Positions 27,600 to 37,481 of a stretch of DNA of 64,000 nucleotides are shown here, piece by piece. How positions within the stretch are numbered: the stretch's first letter is position 1; every line of letters begins with the position of its first letter. Position numbers and translations under genes: made by a program. Source of the DNA: CAVTYH01 sp963738835 (GTDB taxonomy: Bacteria > Planctomycetota > Planctomycetia > Pirellulales > JADZDJ01); contig CAVTYH010000001.1 in NCBI GenBank assembly GCA_963738835.1, positions 1-64,000 on the forward strand, written 5' to 3'. Under the pieces are notes generated by a model that saw only the letters and a program-made list of their open reading frames with translations, was not told the origin of the DNA and did not search any database.

Positions 27600-28935
27600 C
27601 TTGTCTCGACGCCGGGCGTACTGGCCGTAATGGATTCGTCTGAGCTTTCTGTTGCCGGGGGCAGCACTTCGATACCCACGCGGTTGATCCGCCGGCGCGT
27701 CGCTTCCAGCACTTTAATTTTCACACCCTCCAGTTCGATTTCTTCGCCGCGCGCGGGATGCGGCCGAGGCGATGAAACACCAGGCCGCCGACCGTGTCGT
27801 AGTGCTCTTCTTCCGGAAGCAGAGTGCCCAGGTGCTCGTTGATTTCGGAGATGTGAACCCGGGCCAGAGCTTCCCAAGTTTTATCGTCGATTTGACGGAC
27901 CCCATCGCTGTTGGCGTCGTCGTGTTCGTCGGCAATTTCACCGACAATTTCTTCCAGCACATCTTCGATGGTCACCAGTCCCGAGACGCCAGCGAATTCG
28001 TCGAGCACCACGGCAATGTGATGGCGGCTGCGCTGAAACTCTTGCAGCAAATCGTCGACCGCTTTCGACTCCGGCACAAAAAACGGCGGCCGCAGCAAGT
28101 CGGCGATCGGCCGCCGCACCGATTGCGGCCCGCGAGCCATTTCTTGCAGCATATCTTTGATGTGCAAAATGCCGGTAATCTCGTCGCGGCTGTTGGCATA
28201 AACCGGAAAACGGGTGTGGCCCGAGGAAATGACCTGCTGCAAGGCGTCGCCCCAGGAAATATCAAGCGGCATCGAAACCATGTCGGTCCGCGGCGTCATG
28301 ATTTCCGAAACGACCACTTCGCCCAGCGAGATGACGCTTTCGATCATTTCGCGGGCATCTTCTTCGAGCAGCCCTTCTCGCTGACCTTCGGTGACCACTT
28401 CGCGGATTTCTTCTTCAAGTTCTTCTTCGGTCAGGTGCTGATGCGGTTTTCCCGACAACCGCTGGAGGACTTTTTCGACGAATGTGGCGGCACTGGACGA
28501 GGGCGCAAACAGTTTGCTGATCGTCCGCCAAATCGGCCAGGTGCTGGCCAGAAATCGCTCGCCCCAAACATGAGCCACCGCGGTGGGAATCCAAATAATC
28601 GCCAGCCACAACACAATCACACTAGCAATGGCCAGCGCAAGGGTTTCGATCAGCGCCAGAGGCGACACTGATTCCGCGGAATGGGCAGTCAGGACAAAGG
28701 CACTTGCCGCGACGACCGCCACCGCGGTGGCCAGCACGCGCAAACTTTCCGCACCTAGTGCGGCACTTTGATGGCCGGCGACAATTTCATCGAGTCGCGG
28801 TGATTGATGGCGATCGCGCAACAGGTCGCGCAGTTTCGGCCGTGAAAAATCGCGAAAGGCGTATACGGCAATGGCCGAAATACTGGCCAATGCTAGAGCA
28901 ACAGCGGATAGCCAAAATAGGGCGGTGCCGGTCAT
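27596..28935 (-). CDS. CorC/CNNM-type membrane protein with CBS pair (frameshifted)
   Basis: Probable Mg/Co efflux-associated protein. An N-terminal DUF21-like membrane part with about four hydrophobic helices (residues 5-145), a linker LTEEELEEEIREVVTEGQ, two CBS domains (VSEIMTPRTDMVSMPLDIS; RHHIAVVLDEFAGVSGLVTI), IEDVLEEIVGEIADE, then the CorC_HlyC domain. The first frame ends RIPRAAKK; one missing G near 27757 restores RIPARGEEIELEGVKIKVLE and the stop at 27596. The ATG overlaps the ybeY stop (ATGA) and the stop overlaps the cREC ATG, so three genes are tightly coupled. The ybeY-corC order is conserved widely. Confidence 0.88.
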
Positions 28936-29534
28936 TGTCGTGTGGTTCCCCGGGAACGTTTTCTCGAGGATGCCGCAGTTTGTGACTTACGAATTTTGCG
29001 TAATTCAGGTTTGGAAACGTCGGAATTCGTCGGGTTTTGTGCCGGCGCAGCAATGCCCAATTGTGTTAGATAAAATCGCTCGCGCTCTCGCATCTTCCGT
29101 CTGGCCGATGGGATCAGGTCATCGTAGCCGGTTAAATGCAGCGCGCCGTGAATGACGTACAGCAAGAGTTCGTCCGCCGCATTCCAACCGATTTGCCTGG
29201 CAGTGGCTGCCGCGGTATCGGCACTCACGACAATTTCACCATCGACAAAGCCATCGGCTTGATCCAGCACAAAGCTGATGACGTCGGTCGGCTCATCGTG
29301 CTGGAGATATTGGCGATTAATGCGCTGCATGGTGGCGTCATTGACGACAGCCACCGAAATATCGCCACGTTCAAAGCCTTCGCCGCGGAGCACGGTTTGA
29401 ATTGCGGATCGAACGCGATTCGTGGCGATTGGCAAACGGCGCTGTTGATTCGCCACTCCGACGACGAGCGCTGATTTCAGGACAGACGACGAGCGGGTTT
29501 TGGCAAGTTTCCGAGATGCGCGCGTAGCAACCAT
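28932..29534 (-). CDS. ybeY: rRNA maturation endonuclease YbeY
   Basis: Single-strand endoribonuclease of 16S rRNA 3'-end processing and ribosome quality control. About 200 residues; ISVAVVNDATMQRINRQYL, PTDVISFVLDQ, and the metal site HGALHLTGYDD. The usual signature is HGxLHLxGYDH, so the third metal ligand is Asp rather than His. A basic C-terminal tail after residue 160 is longer than usual. ATG 29534 follows the pgpH stop by 1 nt, and its stop overlaps the corC-like ATG. Confidence 0.92.
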   Translation of the reverse strand: MVATRASRKLAKTRSSSVLKSALVVGVANQQRRLPIATNRVRSAIQTVLRGEGFERGDISVAVVNDATMQRINRQYLQHDEPTDVISFVLDQADGFVDGEIVVSADTAAATARQIGWNAADELLLYVIHGALHLTGYDDLIPSARRKMRERERFYLTQLGIAAPAQNPTNSDVSKPELRKIRKSQTAASSRKRSRGTTRQ

Positions 29535-29535
29535 T

Positions 29536-31841
29536 TCACGCCGTCTTCTGGTCAGGATATCGCACGCGGCCGTGGTAAACCGCCGTCAACGATTTGACAA
29601 GGCTTTCTTCCACCTCATTCAATTCCTGCAAGGTAATGCCGCATTGGTCGAACTGTCCGTCCAACAAGCGGTTCAGGGCAATATCGCGCACCAGACCTTC
29701 CAACCGCGACGGCGTCGGTTCGACCAAAGTGCGGCTGGCGCTTTCAGCAGCGTCGGCTAACATCAGCACGCCTGCCTCCTTGGTCTGCGGCATCGGGCCG
29801 GGGTAGCGGTACGAATGTTCTTCCACTTCGCTCTTGTTGGGGTCCGATTCACTTTGCTGGGCAGCCCGGCGATAAAAATATTCCACCAGCGTCGTGCCGT
29901 GATGCTGCTCGATGAAATCGATGATGGGCTGTGGCAAGTGGTGCTGCCGCGCCAAGTCGGCCCCGTCTTTCACGTGGGCCACGATAATCAGCCGACTCAT
30001 CGCCGGCAGCAGCGTCTCGTGCAAGCTCGAGCTGCCTTGTCCTTGATTTTCGGCAAAGTATTGCGGTTTCAGCATTTTGCCGATGTCGTGGAAGTAGGCG
30101 CCTACTCGCACCAATGGTCCGCGAGCACCAATGGCTTCGGCTGCCGTCTCGGCAATCGAGGCGACGTTGATCGAATGGTTGTACGTGCCAGGGCGCGGCG
30201 AACCAATTCTTGCAGCAGCGGATGCGAAATATCGCCGACTTCCAGCAAGCTGATATCGGTCAGCACGCCGAAACCTTTCTCGATGAACGGCAACAAGCCG
30301 GTCATCAAAAACCCCGCGACAACGGCCCACAGCCCGACCGGCGGCACATCCACGGTCAAGGTTTGCATCAGCGGCTGGCCGACAAGCGTGCTATCGCCGA
30401 TTTCGGTGAGCATGGCCACCACGGCTGCGGCGATGCCGACGTAAATCAATTTGCTCCGACTGCGAATGCGACCTAGCAGCAAAATGGCCGTGGCCGCGCC
30501 GCTCATCAGCGTGATGAAAACCGACATGTCGCCATCGAGCACAACGACCGTGACGATTAGCACCAGCGCCGCTGTTAGCAGCAACGCCAACTCCTGGCGA
30601 TAAACAATTGCCACGGTCATGCCGAACAGCATGATGGGAATCGATTCTGCTCGCCAGGCATCGTCCTTGGCCATCATGGCCAAGCCGACGGCGGCCACGA
30701 ACATCGCCAGCATCGCACTGAATCGCCCTAAACTGCGAAAAATCAACGGCTCCCGATACAGAATGTAAAACCCGCTGAGCGTGTACATTGCCAGAAACAT
30801 GCCGAAGACGGAAAGCGATCGGGCCAGCTTGGCGTGGAACGGCAGCGAATTGACATACGCCTCGTGTTCGAGCGTCAGCAGCTCCAAGGTGTCGCGCTTG
30901 ATGGGCTCTCCCGCCATGACCAAGGGGTTCTTCGCCAATGCATGGCCAGGACGAAATTCAGTGTACTGATCGGCAACCTTTTTGATCGCCTCTTCACGAG
31001 CGGCCTGGGTGGAGTCGGAATCGAGCTTCAACGTAGGCGTCGTTTGGGCCAGTTGGGTCAGCTTGGGCTTAATCCAATAGAACAGTCGTTGGGCCAATTC
31101 GGGGGAGCCCAATTCTTCTTTCAATCGTTCGAAGAGTTTGGCCGCCGCGGTGCCGACGAGCACGTCGGACACTTGCACCACTTGTGGAAATGCGGTTGAG
31201 CCGGCTGGGTGAACGTAAATCTCTTGCTGGTTGCCTTCGTCGGGCTGCTGCGACAGCTTCTCGATCACTCCCTTTTGTTCCAAGGGGGAAAACGTGGTGT
31301 CGATTACCTTCTCAACTTTGTCAAGCTTCTCTTTGTCGGCAATGGCCGCATGAAATTGTTCGTAATCGTCCGCTTGCTTTTCGGGAGTTGGCGGTTCTAC
31401 ATTCGGCATTGCCGGCGGTGAAAACTCTTTCCAGACGCCAGGCTGAAGCATCTCCAGCGTGGCAGCAGTGCTGATTTCAGCCAGTTTGTTCTTCAGCGCG
31501 GCTCTCAATTGCTGGAGCTTCGACGGATCTTGCTCATACACAAATCGCACCTGGCTGGCGGCCTTATCTTTTTCAGATTTCGTTGCCACGGGATCGAACT
31601 TTCGGAACGGCACCCGGGCCAACAGGTCGCGCTCCGGCACGACCCCAGTACGGAAAGGAAACGGCGGCGCCCAACCACCGACAATCAGCCACAGGGCAAC
31701 GGCAGCCAAGAAACACAGGCCGATGCGCACCAGGACATCGAACCGCTGCACGCTACCGAGCAACCGCTCGGCAAGATTCGGCGGCAGCTCGAGCGCGGCA
31801 ACGCGCTCCAATCGAGTTTTTTTCTGGCTACCGGTGGACAT
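29536..31841 (-). CDS. pgpH: 7TMR-HD phosphohydrolase, PgpH/YqfF family (frameshifted)
   Basis: Membrane c-di-AMP phosphodiesterase family. One N-terminal transmembrane helix, an extracytoplasmic 7TMR-HDED domain (about residues 70-330), seven helices (about 335-540; LSVFGMFLAMYTLSGFYIL onward), then the cytoplasmic HD domain: GTYNHSINVASIAETAAEAI, VGAYFHDIGKM (HD pair), FIEQHHGTTLVEYFYRRA. The frame breaks near 30180, between LQELVRRALA and the APGTYNHS segment. Repaired length is about 768 residues. Encoded between phoH and ybeY, the conserved order in many phyla. Confidence 0.92.
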
Positions 31842-31848
31842 TGAGCAG

Positions 31849-31876
31849 TGGTCAGTTGTCAGTTTTTTGGCCGCGT
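31849..31876. repeat. Short GTCAGT-type word repeat between phoH and pgpH
   Basis: AGCAGTGGTCAGTTGTCAGT, the same unit (TGGTCAGT/TGTCAGT) as in the longer repeats at 47186, 52414 and 62282. It lies upstream of pgpH on its strand, between the phoH stop and the pgpH ATG. Confidence 0.5.
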
Positions 31877-31920
31877 TCGCTTGTGACGCGCTTGCGGTTT
31901 AGCACGCGCCTCAAATGGCA

Positions 31921-32868
31921 TCACTTTTTTCGCTTCGGTTCTTCGTCATAGGCCCGCACAATTTCTTGCACTAAGCGGTGGCGCACTATGTCGCGGCCTG
32001 TAAGCCGCACTTCCGCCGTTCCTGGAATTCCGCGCAATCGGGTCTGCGCATCGATCAACCCGCTGCGCACATGCGGCGGCAAATCGACTTGCGTGGTATC
32101 GCCGGAAACAACGATCTTAGAATTTATTCCCATGCGGGTCAAAAACATCTTCATCTGCGCGACGGTCGTGTTCTGCGCTTCGTCCAGAATGATAAACGCG
32201 TCGTTCAGCGTTCGGCCGCGCATGTAAGCCAGCGGAATCATTTCGATCACATCTTGTTCCGTGTAGCGGCGAACCTGGTCGTAATCCATCATCTCGCGCA
32301 AGGCGTCTAACAGGGGTCGCAGGTACGGATTGATTTTCGCTTGCAAATCTCCCGGAAGAAAGCCCAGGCTCTCACCAGCTTCAACCGCTGGTCGCACGAG
32401 AACTATCTTGCGGATCAATTCCTGCTTCAAAGCCGCAACCGCCATCGCGACGGCCAGATACGACTTTCCCGTGCCAGCAGGTCCAACACAAATCACCAGT
32501 TCATGTTCTGCCATGGCCCGAATGTATTCCGCCTGGCCAGCCGTGCGCGGTCGCACTTGCCGTCCAGCACGCAGCACGCCGATAGGCGGATGATCGACCG
32601 CCGGCTGTTCGCCGGTCAAGGTCGACAAGATTCGATCCACATCGTATTCAACGACGCCCCCTTGCCGATCGGCCAGCTCACGCAGCTGTTCGAAAACGCC
32701 GGTTGCCCGGGCCACCGCGGGCTCTTCCCCTTCAATACGGATACGGCCGTCGCGGGCCGAGATTTCGACCCCCAGGGCGGAGCGAATTTTCCGCAGATGC
32801 TGGTCGCGCGGCCCAAACAGCGAAAGTAGTGTCCTCGAATCGAGGACCGAGATGGTGTTTTGTGTCAT
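31921..32868 (-). CDS. phoH: PhoH family ATPase
   Basis: Predicted RNA-associated P-loop ATPase, often linked to YbeY and ribosome quality control. An N-terminal KH-like segment (LRKIRSALGVEISARDGRIR) precedes the ATPase: Walker A VGPAGTGKSYLAVAMAV, RPAVEAGESLGFLPGDL, Walker B FIILDEAQNTTVAQMKMFLT, sensor MVVSGDTTQ-like (IVVSGDTTQVDLP). ATG 32868 is chosen over TTG 32880. About 315 residues, normal length. First gene of the phoH-pgpH-ybeY-corC-cREC-recO run. Confidence 0.94.
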   Translation of the reverse strand: MTQNTISVLDSRTLLSLFGPRDQHLRKIRSALGVEISARDGRIRIEGEEPAVARATGVFEQLRELADRQGGVVEYDVDRILSTLTGEQPAVDHPPIGVLRAGRQVRPRTAGQAEYIRAMAEHELVICVGPAGTGKSYLAVAMAVAALKQELIRKIVLVRPAVEAGESLGFLPGDLQAKINPYLRPLLDALREMMDYDQVRRYTEQDVIEMIPLAYMRGRTLNDAFIILDEAQNTTVAQMKMFLTRMGINSKIVVSGDTTQVDLPPHVRSGLIDAQTRLRGIPGTAEVRLTGRDIVRHRLVQEIVRAYDEEPKRKK

Positions 32869-33193
32869 CAGGGGACGCAAGTCAGCCCAGAGGCAATGGC
32901 GGCCGAAGCAAGCTGCCAGACATACAAACTATACCCGAAATGCCGACCGTGCGGCCAGTAAATGGGTCTAATTCGATTGCAAAGGCTTAAACCAGCAGTA
33001 TTTGCGATCAATTTACCACTCTGTGCGTTGGTCGCCACAGCCGGTAAATTGCGAATAGCTCGAACCTTTGGCTTCGGCGTCGTTGCGATATATTCCGGCG
33101 GCCAACCGTCACGACCTTGTGGAATTCGCGCAATCCGAGCTACACCTTGATTGATGTCGGCTTCGTGTGTGCCGATGAGCAAACCCTTCGCTA
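32869..33193. other. Gene-free stretch upstream of phoH
   Basis: About 325 bp between cdsA and phoH. Frames exist on both strands (for example 32962-33150 plus and 32868-33218 minus), but neither has recognisable domains, a ribosome-binding site or protein-like composition. It probably holds the promoter of the phoH operon; I could not identify its elements. Confidence 0.4.
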
Positions 33194-34079
33194 TCAGCGA
33201 ACCAATCCTGCGATCCAACAGAAATAAGCGATCGGCGCGGCGAACAAGATCGAGTCCAAGAGATCCAAAACCCCGCCGAACCCTGGCATCCAGCGGCTGG
33301 AATCTTTTCGGCCCGCATCACGCTTGATCAGCGATTCCGCGAGATCGCCGAGCAGTCCGGCGATGCCAACGATTACGCCGAAGGCAACCCAGCGCCACAC
33401 TTCCAGCGGATTGTGAGAAGCAGGATTGAACCATCGGCTAAGCCCGCCGAAAACTACCCACGAGCCAATGATTGCGAACAACACCGCCCCGGCCGCGCCT
33501 TCCCACGTCTTACCGGGGCTGAGACGGGGCGTCATTTTGTGGCGACCGATCAATCGTCCGACGGTGTAGGCTCCGGTATCGCCCATTTTCACGACCACGA
33601 TTAATGAGAGCAGCGCAATCAATCCCGGCAGTACCACGACAAACGTCAACAGCAGTCCGACATACAGCAAACCGAAAATCGTAGCCGACAGGTTGGCAAC
33701 TGCTCGGCCCGGAGCTTCATAGCGTTTCATTTCACCCACAAATGCGACAAGCGCTGCCACGACGAATGTCAGCAAGGCCCAACCCAAATTTCCTAGTCGA
33801 ATACTTGTGGCAAGCGACGGCCAGAACAACGGGATGCCGCTAGCCGCGACGATAGTGAAGTTGCCGAGATAAACCAGCCAACCTAGCGGCGAACGTTCGC
33901 TCGAAGTGGTAAGCCACACAATTTCTCCGCTGGCCGTCAGACTCAGCAGCAGCGCCACAGGGAACAGCCAGGCTCCGGCCGGCAGCGCCAGCGGCATGCA
34001 CCGCGTCCAACCAACAAAGTGCGGCGAACGCGGCAATGAATAGGGCGCCAAGAAAAAGACGGTATCGCAGCACGGGCAA
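33194..34079 (-). CDS. cdsA: Phosphatidate cytidylyltransferase (frameshifted)
   Basis: Makes CDP-diacylglycerol from phosphatidic acid and CTP in the inner membrane. About 294 residues with eight hydrophobic helices. Signatures: VVKMGDTGAYTVGRLIGRHK, SPGKTWEGAAGAVL, and the CdsA signature GDLAESLIKRDAGRKDSS to FGGVLDLLDSILFAAP. The initial part (VLRYRLFLGALFIAAFAALC, from TTG 34079 or GTG 34073) is in another frame and joins near 33990-34020. Directly downstream of uppS, the classic uppS-cdsA lipid-carrier and phospholipid pair. Confidence 0.93.
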
Positions 34080-34148
34080 GCAGTCTTCAGTGGACGATGG
34101 TCTGTTACAAAGTCGCGATTATTGAATGCGTCGCGGGTGACACCGCAA

Positions 34149-34907
34149 TCAACTTTCCAAACTCAGTCCGCCGAAGCGTCGGTCGCGCTCCGCAAATTCC
34201 CGGATGGCAGCGTGCAAATCGTTCTCCACGAATTCCGGCCAGCACTTCTCGGTCACCCAAATCTCGGCATAACTGATTTGCCACAACAAAAAATTGCTGA
34301 CGCGCATTTCACCGGCGGTGCGAATCAACAAATCAGGATCCGGCGTCCCGGCAGTGTAAAGATAATCGCTGACGGTCTGCTCGGTAATCTCCCCCGGCCG
34401 CAACCAGCCTGCTTCCACTTTTTGTGCGATTTTCCGCACCGCGTCCAACATCTCAGTCCGAGCGCCATAATTGATCGCCAGGCACAGCCGCATTCCCGGA
34501 TTGTCGGCCGTTAGAGCAATGGTCTTGTCCATCTCGGCTAGCGTGGCAGGCGGAATATCGTCGCGACGGCCAATGACCGAGACCCGAATGTCGTTCTCCA
34601 TGATCGTGGTGCGTTCTTCGATCATGTACTGTTCGAGCAGATGCATCAGAAAATCGACCTCCGGCTGCGGCCGTTTCCAATTTTCGCTCGACAAACAATA
34701 AAGCGTGAGTTGTTCGACGCCCAGCCTGGCACATTCTTCGGTGGTGCGGCGAACGCTGGCCACGCCACGACGGTGCCCTTCAATGCGCGGCAGATTCTGC
34801 CGTTGCGCCCAGCGGCCATTGCCATCCATGATGACGGCGATGTGGCGCGGCATTTTAGCCCGGGGCACGGGCAGCATTTCAGCAGCGGCAGGAGCAACGT
34901 GCGACAC
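34149..34907 (-). CDS. uppS: Isoprenyl transferase (undecaprenyl diphosphate synthase)
   Basis: Cis-prenyltransferase that makes the undecaprenyl carrier for cell-wall and polysaccharide synthesis. 252 residues; GTG start 34907. Motifs HIAVIMDGNGRWAQRQ (catalytic Asp), GHRRGVASVRRT, LTLYCLSSENWKRP, LAINYGARTEMLDAV, and DLLIRTAGEMRVSNFLLWQ with the C-terminal YAEIWVTEKCWPEF. Precedes cdsA by about 70 bp. Feeds the polysaccharide-type locus at 15.5-20.8 kb by supplying lipid carrier (inference). Confidence 0.96.
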   Translation of the reverse strand: MSHVAPAAAEMLPVPRAKMPRHIAVIMDGNGRWAQRQNLPRIEGHRRGVASVRRTTEECARLGVEQLTLYCLSSENWKRPQPEVDFLMHLLEQYMIEERTTIMENDIRVSVIGRRDDIPPATLAEMDKTIALTADNPGMRLCLAINYGARTEMLDAVRKIAQKVEAGWLRPGEITEQTVSDYLYTAGTPDPDLLIRTAGEMRVSNFLLWQISYAEIWVTEKCWPEFVENDLHAAIREFAERDRRFGGLSLES

Positions 34908-35047
34908 GGGTATAAATCAGAGGCGAGTTCAAAAGGACCGACCATCCCGGTCGGAAGGTTCGGAAGTACAAACGGTAATCGCCTCCATTATACTTTGCGA
35001 TCTGGCAAGCCCAGGGGTTATAATTCCGGGCTTTTGTTTGGGCCTGG

Positions 35048-36369
35048 TTAGCCTTTTGCTCCGACCACGGCCGGGCTGTTTTCACCGGCAAAAATGGTTT
35101 GATCGCGGTCCGGGCCCACCGAAACCACTTCCACCGGCCGGCCGATCACCTCGCTCAGTCGCTTCAGATACCGCCGGGCGTTTTCCGGCAGATCGCTCAT
35201 CTGCCGAACCGTCGTGATTTCTTCATCCCAACCCGGCAGTGTTTCGTAAACCGGCGAGGCAGTGCGCAGGTCGTCGACATGGCTGGGAAACTGCGTTACC
35301 CGTCGACCGCCGACTTCATAAGCGGTGCAGATTTTCAATTCCGGCAGTTTGCTGAGCACATCCAACAGCATGACCGCCAACGAATCGACGCCGCTGAGCC
35401 GAGCCGTGTACCGAACCGCCACCGCATCAAACCAACCGCACCGCCGCGGCCTGCGCGTGACCGTGCCGTACTCGTTGCCGCGTTCGCGCAGATGCACGCC
35501 GATATCGTTGCACTGTTCTGTCGGAAACGGGCCGCCGCCGACGCGGGTCGAATAGGCTTTCACCACGCCCAGCACTTTGTTGATCCACCGCCCCGGCACG
35601 CCAGACCCGCTGGGGACGCCGACGCCGGAACTGTTGCTGCTGGTGACGAATGGGAACGTGCCATGATCGATATCCAGCAGCGCGCCTGAGCGCCTTCAAA
35701 CAATATTCGTCGCCCGCTTTCCACGGCCTCCAAGAGGTATGCCGTGGTGTCGGCCACGTGCGGTTTCAACCGCTGGGCGTAACTGTTGTACTCGGCAAAA
35801 ATTGCGGCGGCGTCAAAGGGACCCATGCCACTTTCCCCGGCGACGCCTGCCAACTCTTTGTTCTTGGCTTCGACAATGTGTTCAATCCGCGGCTTGAAAG
35901 TATCGCGGTATAAATCACCCAGCCGCACGGCATGCGACCGCCGAACCTTATCGCTGTAGCACGGGCCGATGCCGCGCATCGTGGTGCCAATGTTCTCGCC
36001 GCTAGAGCAGCTTTTATCGAGCAGCCGATCTTCGGCTATGTGCCACGGAAAAATGACGTGGGCCCGATCGCTGAGCATCAAATTGCCGCCAACCTTCACG
36101 CCGCGGGCAACCAGCCCATCGATTTCTTCCAGAATGCTTTTTGGATTCAGCACCACACCGCCGGTGACAACGCACTGCACGCCGCTGGCCAGAATGCCGC
36201 TGGGAATGAGCGACAGCTTGTATTTCTCTCCGCCGACCACTACCGTGTGCCCGGCATTGCTGCCCCCTTGATAGCGGACGACAACCTCGTGCTGCCGGGT
36301 CAGCAGGTCGACGAGCTTGCCTTTGGCCTCATCCCCCCATTGCAGCCCAATGACACATGTACCCGGCAT
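35048..36369 (-). CDS. purA: Adenylosuccinate synthetase (frameshifted)
   Basis: GTP-dependent first committed step of AMP synthesis from IMP. About 440 residues when repaired. Motifs: VIGLQWGDEAKGKLVD (P-loop, catalytic Asp), VVRYQGGSNAGHTVV, CSSGENIGTTMRGIGPCYSDK, RILFEGAQ, then in the second frame VGGGPFPTEQ, GEYGTVT-like (RGNEYGTVTRRPRRCGWFD) and the C-terminal GPDRDQTIF. The break after FEGAQ (about 35685) is explained by one missing base of a GGG run: FEGAQGALLDIDHGTFPFVT would follow. Flanked by uppS and a small membrane-protein gene. Confidence 0.95.
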
Positions 36370-36495
36370 CGATCAATTCTCGCGGTTGGCGATTCTCTTC
36401 GGAGTTAACGATTGTCTGGCGAATTCAGATTGAATCCAAGCCGTGATTTTACGAGGGAGATTTGCGGGGGGTCAAGGCGACCGAACAACTGGCAA

Positions 36496-36828
36496 CTAGG
36501 TAGTGTCCTCCGAATGCGTGGCGGGCTGCGGAACTAGTCTCGCAGGTGGATTGCGACAAATCGCCAAAATAGCAAGCCAAGCGATGCTCCACACGATGAA
36601 TTGCACGAAAGCGATCAACATCAATTGTTCTGCTGCTGACGCGTTGATCGAGGCATATTCTTCAACAATCCAGAATCCTGGATACTGAAGATACATGCCA
36701 AGAGTGGCGAGCCAATTGACCGGACCACATGGCCCCCAACCTCCGATGGCAGCCAGCATGGCCGTTAACACGCATGCCACAAGATCAGTCAGTGCTCCAA
36801 ACGTCATCGACCGCGCGATCAGTCGCAT
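36496..36828 (-). CDS. Small membrane protein of unknown function
   Basis: 110 residues with two clear hydrophobic segments (TDLVACVLTAMLAAIGGWG and LMLIAFVQFIVWSIAWLAIL), a polar loop between them and a hydrophilic C-terminus (NPPARLVPQPATHSEDTT). No recognised family. Lies between purA and the SpoU methyltransferase on the same strand. Composition is convincingly protein-like, but there is no functional evidence. Confidence 0.5.
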   Translation of the reverse strand: MRLIARSMTFGALTDLVACVLTAMLAAIGGWGPCGPVNWLATLGMYLQYPGFWIVEEYASINASAAEQLMLIAFVQFIVWSIAWLAILAICRNPPARLVPQPATHSEDTT

Positions 36829-36852
36829 TGATTTAAGTTCCTGTATTTTTCT

Positions 36853-37350
36853 TTATCCTCGCGTAAACTGCCGGCAGTATTCGTACACAGCCATTGCTAC
36901 CGCGGTATGAACATTATAAGCGAACGGCAAACCGTACACGGGAATTTCCGCCACGCGGTCAAGTACGGTCAGTTCTTCATCGGTCAGGCCGAGGCGTTCG
37001 TTGCCGATCACCAGGGCCGTGCGGCGATCGAATTGAAAATTATGCAGATTTTCCGAGCCTGTGGTTTGTTCCAACCCGACCAACTGATACCCGTCGGCTT
37101 TCAGTTGCTTCAGCACCGGTGGGAGCGTACGGTGGATTTCCAACTTCACCGTGTCGGCGCCATCGCGGGCGATCTTGTCAATCAGCCGGGCATGCCCGCA
37201 GCCGATGACCCGTTCCACCCCCGCACAGCCAGCCAGGCGAATAATGTGCGATAGATTGACATTACTCCGCAGCGGAGCACAGGCGATGACCAATTCCCTG
37301 GCCCGCGCGAGCGGCGACGGCGGCTTATGACGCTGGTGTTCAAACGGCAT
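36853..37350 (-). CDS. SpoU/TrmH family RNA 2'-O-methyltransferase
   Basis: SPOUT-fold SAM-dependent methyltransferase of tRNA or rRNA. ATG 37350 (MPFEHQRHKPP) is chosen because the longer frame upstream runs through the palindrome at 37396 and lacks motifs. Signatures: NVNLSHIIRLAGCAGVERVI (motif 1), TALVIGNERLGLTDE (motif 2) and VYGLPFAYNVHTAVAMAVYEY (motif 3, usually PMxGxxxSLNVSVAA). About 165 residues, catalytic domain only. The SLN of motif 3 is replaced by AYN, so the substrate cannot be assigned. Confidence 0.85.
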   Translation of the reverse strand: MPFEHQRHKPPSPLARARELVIACAPLRSNVNLSHIIRLAGCAGVERVIGCGHARLIDKIARDGADTVKLEIHRTLPPVLKQLKADGYQLVGLEQTTGSENLHNFQFDRRTALVIGNERLGLTDEELTVLDRVAEIPVYGLPFAYNVHTAVAMAVYEYCRQFTRG

Positions 37351-37395
37351 AAAGATCACAGTACACTGAAGTTGACGCGAGAAAAACGGCCTGCG

Positions 37396-37423
37396 AAGCC
37401 TAGGGGTTGCAACCCCTAGGCTT
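37396..37423. repeat. 28-bp perfect palindrome
   Basis: AAGCCTAGGGGTTG is followed by its exact complement, so every base pairs: a 28-bp self-complementary site. It lies between two divergently oriented genes, the SpoU methyltransferase and oppA. Possible roles are a bidirectional hairpin, a regulator-binding site, or a repeat of the CCTAGGGGTTGC type. Too symmetric to be an ordinary transcription terminator, and no U-tract follows. Confidence 0.8.
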
Positions 37424-37481
37424 GAAACCGCGTAGAAAAGTAGATCGGCAGTCAATTCATCACCACGCTTGCCAGGTGCCA

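Noticed and set aside
32868..33218. 116-aa frame between cdsA and phoH
   Set aside because: Overlaps the end of cdsA in another frame and shows no recognisable domain; treated as a non-coding promoter region.
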